64,000 nt of DNA from Amoebophrya sp. A120 (lineage: Eukaryota > Sar > Dinophyceae > Syndiniales > Amoebophryaceae). Position numbers and translations under genes: made by a program. The DNA is taken from assembly GCA_905178155.1 (NCBI GenBank), contig CAJINV010000002.1, positions 4,955,709 to 5,019,708 on the forward strand, read 5' to 3'. This document shows positions 57,428 through 64,000 of this stretch, piece by piece. The notes beneath the pieces are model-generated. The model worked only from the letters and a program-made list of their open reading frames with translations, was not told the origin of the DNA and did no database searches. How positions within the stretch are numbered: position 1 is the first letter of the stretch; every line of letters starts with the position of its first letter.

Positions 57428-58849
57428 TTTCCTGCTGCCCGATTTAGAAAGGGGAAGCCTCTAGTGATCTTCTAGTATGGTAAAAATATCAAATGAAGCA
57501 GTAAGCGCGAAGATCAAACAACAAACACGGCATCAAACACCAGCAGGCCCTTGTAGATCTTGACTCCGAGGGCGAGAAAGACCACAACTTAGTTAGTAGT
57601 CCACAACGCCGACAGAATCCGATCCGGACTTTCAAGGGCTGCTGGTGGATCCGCGCACGCGCTTCGCTTCCTTATGAATGCCTATCTTAAAATTTCATAG
57701 CTAAGTACTACGTAGTGAGTATCTACAAACTTCCTCGGCCTGGAATCGTGCTAGTGGTTAAAGTCTGAATGTTGTTGTGCATATACTTATGCCTATGCGC
57801 GTGTGCGTGGTCGTGCGAATAATAAGTGGAGCAAAACTGTTTTAACCACTGCGGCGTATAACTAAACTTTTTGAAAATTTCATGCGAAAAGATGGGCGCC
57901 GCGGTGCATCAAAAAGTCCTCGATAGAACGGATGCACCCGCCTATCTATTCACTTCTACTCTATGCGTGAAGTTTTACAAACAAAATAATTCGTGCAATA
58001 TGTTATGTTGCGTAATAGAAATCTACTACATGTAATACGATGTTTACGGGCGTAGCAAAATTAGGGCCTGTGAGTAGGGAAAAAACGTGAAAGAAAAACG
58101 CATCGAAATCTTTCTCACGACCGCTTGCAGACAGTACGCGCTGCTGGGCGCGCGCCGAAACGCAAGGTGAGAGAGAAAAAATGCGGGAGAGAAAAAAAGC
58201 ATGTGGATTGAGACCGAAGCTTTCTTCTCTACTCTACCGACTGTCTTTTCTATTATTTCATCCGGAACATAATTTTTCAAGTTCTTTTGCACAGATTTTC
58301 ATTGCAGCTTATTATTGTGATGGACGTAATTTATTTGCACGATATGAGCCTGGGCATGTGTTGTACGAACCGATCTTTTTGTACGATACTTGTGCAGTAC
58401 TGTCTTTACTACGTTTTGGTCATTTTCATCTTGTCAGACCTTCTGCATTTGGATCAACGATTTAAGGTAGTACGGACAGCTAGGCAGTTGCACTCGACCA
58501 AAATCGAGTCATATGGGTAGTAGGAGTGGCTAGAATCATGCATGAATGCATACTTATTTTGTGCACTACAGGCTCGTCTACAGCTATCATAAGTCGTCGG
58601 CAATTGAAGCTAGAGTGAGCGAGACAACTTGTCCATAATAATCGTCGCTGTGAAGAATTGTACTTGAGAGGACTTGAGCCAAATGCAACAAACAAAACAT
58701 GCGCAGCGATTGCCAAGAAGCCAGCGGCTCATCATAGCACTCTAGAACTGCTGAATCACGTACCATCATATCACCAACCAGCATTCTACGACTCAGCACG
58801 CAGAGCAGAAACTACATATTGATCGAAACCGTAAAAAAACAGCAGCAGC
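57428..58849. other. Intergenic, no gene seen
   Basis: A/T-rich, with ORFs under 95 codons on both strands and no motif. No TIRs or RNA genes were recognised. Confidence 0.5.
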
Positions 58850-59916
58850 CTATATAAATTCAATACAGTAGACCCGTCCCTTCCAGACGTCGTAGCGTTC
58901 GCTGTTGTATCAACTGCAAATATGTCTGGGTCTGCAAGATTCCGGGATTTGTGATGCATATTTTGTATGAGCCATGATGCATGTGATGCATGATCTAGCA
59001 TCACAGATTTTTAGAGGCCTTCCTGATGCCTATTCCGCGTGAGAGAGGCCCTATCCGCGTAACACAAACTGGACTCCTGTTGTTGGTCACGCAATACAGA
59101 TTTTTTTGGAATCCAAAGACAGCATGACAAGTTGCAATCTTCCAGACCCAGACACTTTTGCAATTCATATGTTGTAGCTCCGGTATTTGGCGGGCGGAAT
59201 GTAGGTCGGCGTGTGCGGGACTGGTAGAATGGTCTCCCGTTTTTTGCTATCCTGTGCAAAAGTATCGTGCTCTTAGTAATCGCAGTCATGCATTACAAAT
59301 CTTCATCTCAAGGTAAAACAGCATGACAAATTCCATTTGTCATGCTGAGCTAATTTGTCATGCGATTGATACTAGTACGATACTTTTGCAGTTCATATTT
59401 CCCCGTCGGAATGTCCTCCTTGCCTGCTCCTTTCGGTGTCAATTCATTCTTCTCCTGCTCGGACAAAACTAGGTCCGACCGATCGGCAGCAGCTCCTGCC
59501 CCGCCGCCATTTTTCAGGATATTCTTCCGAACCAGCAACATCGACCCAAGCGGCGCTTCCGGCGTGATTCCCGGAATCGCCCCGGGCTGCGCCTGAAACG
59601 CAAAGCATCGAGACGACGATATGGTTGTTGACGCGGGACGACTTGTAAAGCTTGCTAATCCCCCGCCGTAGTAATTCTCTTGTTGCCGAAAAACTTGTAC
59701 TGGCCGCACAAACCGCGCCGTAGAACTGCTGCTGCCCCCGATCTGCAAGTTTGGGGGACTTTTTACTACACTTGTAGCACTTCTTTTCCTTAAAACCGAC
59801 AACGCCTGCATGGAGGTGTAACCTTCCTGACAAATGACCTTCCGCGTCGAGGTAGTTCCACAGGTCCTCCCCGCGGCGGCGCGCGAGTGCAATCGCCCCA
59901 AGGATTTTTGCAGCAT
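58850..59916 (-). CDS. Small mitochondrion-targeted protein, unknown function
   Basis: Three exons: 59916..59398, 59242..59170 and 58902..58850, giving 645 nt, 214 aa. The N-terminus MLQKSLGRLHSRAAAGRTC is rich in R, S and A without acids, typical of a mitochondrial presequence. The middle is S/T/G-rich. The C-terminus, visible only after removing both introners, reads KRETILPVPHTPTYIPPAKY and then RSYNSERYDVWKGRVYCIEF. That block looks conserved and structured, in contrast to the frame-shifted peptides obtained without splicing. I do not recognise the family; a subunit of a mitochondrial complex is a reasonable guess. The frame check is strict: using the alternative stop at 58786 gives a length not divisible by three, while stop 58850 fits exactly. 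Confidence 0.75.
58908..59169. mobile_element. Introner element 24 (family A, 262-bp subtype)
   Basis: The left end is TATCAACTGCAAATATGTCT; the right end finishes TTTTGCAATTCATA. The TSD TGTTG is perfect. Length is 262 bp. Its interior has the same orientation as elements 8, 15 and 22. Removal joins YRSYNSERYDV. Confidence 0.94.
59248..59397. mobile_element. Introner element 25 (family F, shortest copy)
   Basis: The left end is TATCCTGTGCAAAAGTATCG; the right end is the complement of TATGAACTGCAAAAGTATCG. The TSD is TTTGC/TTTCC, 4/5. It is only 150 bp, largely TIR plus TTTGTCATGC-type motifs. Removal joins IPTGKKRETILP. Confidence 0.88.
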
Positions 59917-60004
59917 GGTGCGACTATATCAAGCAACACAGCTGCACCACCCGCCTTGTATCTATAACAGGCTCTGCTCTACTGCGCCTCTTAACCACCT
60001 GTGA

Positions 60005-60409
60005 CTACTCCAGCTGAAACTTCCCCGCATACAGCTTTTCAAACTCCGCGAAACGTAGGTGAGCAGGCTCGTTAAAATACATTTTTTCCGGATTCGTTTT
60101 TTTACCCTTCGTCTTCGCTCCGGCGTCCGCAGAATTATCCAGCTGCTCCTTCGCAAAGCTGAGCATGCGACTTGCGAATTCCTCTGCGCTGTTGTTATCG
60201 GTGATGGACGAAGACGAAAACCCGATCTGGTACTGCTTCAAGGCCGCGGCCAAAGACTCGGCAGTTATCAAGGGTATGCCCTCTTGGGCAGAGACAAGAG
60301 CATTATCCGTAACCTTCTCAGTCTTCAACTTCTCGAAGATAAACTCCGCCGCGGCGGTGGTCTCCTGCGCAGCAGCGTCGGCTTTGCTCTTCGTCGCTTT
60401 GCTCGTCAT
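60005..60409 (-). CDS. Small conserved-looking protein, unknown
   Basis: Single-exon ORF of 134 aa from ATG 60409. An A/T/K-rich start is followed by a helical region (EFIFEKLKTEKVTDNALVSA, LAAALKQYQIGFSSSS, EFASRMLSFAKEQLD) and a C-terminus NPEKMYFNEPAHLRFAEFEK. Composition is ordered and not repetitive. I do not recognise the family. It lies only 88 bp upstream of the next minus-strand gene and has no intron. Confidence 0.7.
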   Translation of the reverse strand: MTSKATKSKADAAAQETTAAAEFIFEKLKTEKVTDNALVSAQEGIPLITAESLAAALKQYQIGFSSSSITDNNSAEEFASRMLSFAKEQLDNSADAGAKTKGKKTNPEKMYFNEPAHLRFAEFEKLYAGKFQLE

Positions 60410-61750
60410 TGTACAGCTGACATTGTGCAGTGGAGGTCGGATAGGGTTGTTGGTTCTCAGGCTAAAAACGCTACTCCATAAAACGCGGAAAAATATGAAA
60501 GAAAGTGTTAAAGGCTATACTGATTTGTTCCTTGCTAATAACGGAGATAAACACTGAATAAACGTGTCAGACTTCTTCTTGTTGGACGAGGTCGTAAGTC
60601 ACTTGAGCAACTTTATTTTCCTGATGGTCTCAACATCCAAGCAAAAAGAAATAGCGGCCTGTGAGTAGTTGAGCTGCAACACTTTTATGTCCCTTGTACC
60701 ACAATAAACATCCAAACGACTTCAAGATATGGCTGGCCGCAGAAAAAACACATCATTACTCGGGAAGTATCTATAATTTCATCCTTCTTTCACAGCAAAA
60801 TTTCATCAACATCTGATGGCAGCAACAGCGACAGAGTTCAAATTTGTTGTTCAGAAGCGGCCACAGTCGATGAACATCAAAGCGACCTTTTGCCGCAAGA
60901 ATCTGCCAGGCCTGTCTCGCAACCGGGGCGCCTGCTCCCGTCGTGGGTTTTATCGTTTTCCAAGTGCAAGCTTCTTCTCAGAGCAAAAACTGTCAGCGCT
61001 GTTTTTCGTGGACCATGGTGGAATGTTCGTGTACATGTTTCAAGAGTTGTTTTCTGTAGAATGTGAATGTGTGGTGTGTGTCTAATACTACGCTGCGATG
61101 ATGATGAATTAGCGTGGTTTATTCTCTTTGCTTTGCCAGTGACGAGATTCACTGGAATAAATTGTGTTGAATTATACTAAGTAATAGCGGTAGTACGACG
61201 CTGACAAGTACGAAGCAATTTCAACTGTCTAGAACCTCTTTTTCTGCTGATTTTTTCAGCATGATTTCTACAACTTACTAGGAGTATGATATGCATAGGA
61301 TCCTGTTTAATTAGACGTGTGTTCTTGAAGAACAACACGGATACAAAGGCCGCTTTGAATTAAGACGAGAAATGGTCAGAGTGTTAACTAGTACCCAAAA
61401 TCCATTCAGTCAACATTAGTGTCCAGTCAACGAGCGCCTCGCACAGAGCAACAGCAACTATTGAATTCCTATCGCTAGGTTTACTGATTTTCTATGCCGA
61501 GAAGCGACATAATGACTTTCATCAAACCACGCGCACTATAACGGCGTTAATTAGGTGTATACTCTGCGCAAACTCGGGAAAAGAAGGCAGTATCCGAAGA
61601 CGTAGACGAAGCAAAACTATGCATGAAAGAAATCTTCTGTGTCAAAGTTCATCCCAAATATAACGTCAATAGAAAACTAGGTATGATCGACATCCTGTAC
61701 AACTTACATGTTTTAAAATTTTTTCACTGCTTCCATCGAACTGCCTTCTC
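60410..61750. other. Intergenic, no gene seen
   Basis: A/T-rich. One plus-strand ORF at 60816-61085 (89 codons) has no recognisable motif and opposes the direction of all other genes. No TIRs are present. Confidence 0.5.
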
Positions 61751-63997
61751 TCACGCTTCTGTACGCCCATCCCGCTCTTCCTCGAAGTAATCCGGACGAA
61801 AGAGCCCGGAGCTGGAAGCAGCTGCGAGTTCTTTCCCACCTCTCCGCACCGGCGCTTCCACCAAACCCGCTGCCACAGCAGTCTTTCTACCCATGGGGGT
61901 AAAACTGTAAAACCGCATGAAGTTCAACGGCGCGGCGATCCGCTTCCGTTTTGCGAGCGACCGCGCGTGGACCTGACCTAATAGTTTGACCGGCGTGTCG
62001 GACTTCACGGCCATAGACATGTCGTTGTGAAGCCCCTCATTCCCCCGGATGGAAAACTTCACGGTCTTTCCCTTGTCGGCAACCTCGATCGACATGCCCT
62101 GCTCGCTCAGCATTTTTGCCCCGGACGCGGGGAAGAACTCCTTTTGTCCCTTCACAACCGGCTGGATCGACTCGAGGAGAAAGCCTTGCTTGTTGGCCAT
62201 ATTCGGGTCGGTCTCGTCGGCCTCGAAATCAGGATCAATAACCCAGGACTATCAAATGTAAAAATGTCTGGGTCTGGAAGGTTGGAACTTGTGATGCTAA
62301 CTTTGAACTCTAAAAAAATCTGTATTGCATGACCAGCAAGAGGAGTCTAGTTTGTGCTACGCGGGGAGGGAATTTCTCATGCGGAATAGGCATCAGGAAG
62401 CCGTCTAAAAATCTGTGATGCTAGGTCGTGCATTACAGACATCCTGAGTCATGCAAAATATGCATGACAAACCCTGCAACATTCCAGACCCAGACATTTT
62501 TACATTTGATAAGGACAGTTGATAGTCGATTCGCTCCATCCGGACCATTTCCTGTTGCCCAGCATGATGATGATGATCTCTTTCACCAGCTCGGGAAGAA
62601 GCAACAGATGAGGAAACCGGTTTTTGCGACACCCGAATCCCGGTGAACTTTTTCGGCAAGAGATCCGAAACGCGCTCGCTATTCGGTGCGTACATCATGT
62701 TGACAATCGGGAGAAGAAATTTGTTCTTCTGGTTCGATTTGACCTGTCCGTTGTCGAACATCTCCCAGCACATCCGCTCCAGCCGGCGATAGTCGAAATC
62801 AACATTATTCTCGATTTTCCGTAACAAATCCAGCGATTGCTGCTCAGTCTTCGGAAAGAGCGTGAACTGCACCTGCAGTAATTCCTTCCCTTGTAACCCC
62901 TGGAACTGGTTTTCCGCCAAATTCGCGACTGCCACGTCCGGAAACCCGGCGCCGCCACCGGCACCCGCGGCGTCCGCGCGGTCTTCGGGCACGTGGTTCG
63001 GGAAGAAAAGCGGGGCGAGCTCCGGCAGATCGAGGTAGGCCATCTGCTTCTCTTTGTTTTCTCGTTTGTGGGACTGCAAAACGGCGGAATTTGTGCTCTC
63101 CGGCTCGTCGCTTTTACTCCCAGCGGTAGAAGTAGAGGACAACTGGTGCAACTTCTTGTCAAACAGGTTGAAGTTCTGCAGCAACATCCGTTCCACCACA
63201 CTGTACTGCTGCCACCCTTTCCCCGCAAAGTCCATCGAGAAGTGGATCCAGGAGGGGTAGTACCGAGTTGCCGAATCACGAAGCACCATCGCGTTCTGGC
63301 GGACCACCGGCGACCCATTCGGCACTAGAGCGACTGCGCGGGGCAGTTTCGTGATCAGGAAGTTGTTCATCCAATCGTAGGTGTCCTTTCTGGTCGGATA
63401 GTCGTTCTCCCAATCAAATTTCAACAGTCGCCCGCTCTGTTGGTCGCGCTGCTCAGGGTTGCGGATGCTCAGCCAGTAGGAATTTTCCTGCTTGTAGTCC
63501 TCGCTGTCTCCCATATCGTCCTTGACCAAGTCCATCGCGCGGTAGTCGTGAACCAAAAACGGGTGCAGGAACTTGTCCTGCAGGGAGGAGTCGGCGAGTT
63601 GCGGGATGAGTGCGTCTTTATTCACCTGCTGGAACTCTTTGGACAACCAGGTTAAATCCGTGTTCCCGCCGTTTGATAAGAACTGCGACGCTTTGTCTTG
63701 TCGTTTTTGCGCTACGGTCTTCGGCCGGCGCTTCGGCGGGGGGCCCAGGGGGGCGGCACCGCGCTGAACAGGGTCGTCTACTAAAGCGCGGTCTGGCTGT
63801 AATTGAACTTGTCCTCCTGCGGCCGCTCGCTCGGCCGCCCGCTGCTCCGCGAGCATCTCCGCGTTGCTGCGCGCGCCCCGGAACAAAACCTGCGGTCGGA
63901 CCGCATCCGCGGGGGTGGGCGGGAAACTCGACGGCGCTCGGGTGCTGATGTCCGAGAGCCGAGACACCTGGATCGAGGGGGTTTGCAGATAAGACAT
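61751..63997 (-). CDS. Large protein of unknown function
   Basis: Two exons: 63997..62512 and 62244..61751, giving 1980 nt, 659 aa. ATG 63997 is 3 bases from the window edge, so upstream exons cannot be excluded. After a proline/alanine-rich N-terminus the sequence is well ordered: LTWLSKEFQQVNKDALIPQL, RYYPSWIHFSMDFAGKGWQQ, YSVVERMLLQNFNLFDKKLH and LRKIENNVDFDYRRLERMCW. The C-terminal exon carries SIRGNEGLHNDMSMAVKSDT and ends in APLNFMRFYSFTPMGRKTAV and a charged tail. I recognise no domain. One family A introner separates the exons. Confidence 0.75.
62250..62511. mobile_element. Introner element 26 (family A, 262-bp subtype, inverted)
   Basis: TIRs TATCAAATGTAAAAATGTCT at both ends, as complements. 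The TSD AGGAC is perfect. Length is 262 bp. Its interior is the reverse complement of elements 8, 15, 22 and 24, although the host gene has the same direction. Removal joins DYQLSWVIDPD. Confidence 0.95.
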
Positions 63998-64000
63998 GGC

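Noticed and set aside
58786-58849. Longer C-terminus for the mitochondrial protein (stop at 58786)
   Set aside because: It requires a frame that does not survive the first introner junction; total length would not be divisible by three.
60816-61085. Plus-strand ORF of 89 codons
   Set aside because: No motif, lies in A/T-rich intergenic DNA, and opposes the direction of the array.

Overview
This window looks like nuclear DNA of a dinoflagellate-lineage protist, most likely a parasitic syndinian such as Amoebophrya. The evidence for this is: (1) every gene I can support lies on the minus strand, so the 64 kb is one head-to-tail unidirectional array; (2) genes contain canonical GT-AG introns alongside a second class of short introns that end in terminal inverted repeats (TIRs), match the introner elements reported for Amoebophrya, and break the GT-AG rule; (3) two relics resembling the dinoflagellate spliced leader (CCGTAGCCATTTT core) sit just upstream of ORF starts on the same strand. 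The assignment rests on recall of these traits; no search was run.

The main system is a set of 26 introner-like elements (150-410 bp; sixteen are 250-270 bp). They fall into six TIR families (A-F, my labels). All six share the terminal logic TATS...SATA and a 5-bp target-site duplication (TSD): 18 of 26 are perfect and 8 match at 4 of 5. All 26 interrupt coding exons and none lies in intergenic DNA. Removing each element plus one TSD copy restores the frame at every junction. By hand count the complete genes become exact multiples of three: 465, 1958, 763, 2581, 1208, 684, 215 and 660 codons including stop. Removal also rebuilds known motifs: EF-hand loops, a RING-H2 finger, a tropomodulin-type leucine-rich repeat and a phosphatidylserine decarboxylase. 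Near-identical copies occur in both orientations inside genes of one direction, so excision cannot depend on an oriented GT-AG signal.

Layout from left to right (all minus strand, so transcription runs right to left): multi-EF-hand membrane protein with Q-rich tail (<1-5862, runs off the left edge); RNF126-like RING-H2 E3 ligase (6697-9130); acidic low-complexity protein (10859-12335); secreted low-complexity protein with TP repeats (12748-15429); GC-rich island without convincing genes (about 15.78-17.1 kb); NOM1/Sgd1-like MIF4G-MA3 nucleolar protein (17363-23777); coiled-coil protein with four canonical exons (24716-26521); T-poor strand-biased tract (26.8-27.5 kb); multi-pass membrane protein (28116-31786); small basic protein (32765-33160); gene-poor stretch with one spliced-leader relic (33.2-36.2 kb); very large non-canonical poly(A)/poly(U) polymerase (36217-45615); gene-poor stretch (45.6-48.0 kb); tropomodulin-like LRR protein (48049-52534); phosphatidylserine decarboxylase (53491-56128); poly-His membrane protein (56252-57427); small mitochondrion-targeted protein (58850-59916); small conserved-looking protein (60005-60409); large unknown protein (61751-63997).

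The genes do not form one pathway. They are a typical mixed dinoflagellate-style tandem array (RNA processing, ubiquitin, lipid, cytoskeleton, calcium, membrane). What ties them together is the repeated invasion of their exons by one mobile intron system. No transposase was seen, so the elements are presumably non-autonomous. For introner junctions I use one convention: the upstream exon keeps its TSD copy, and the intron is the element plus the lower-coordinate copy.
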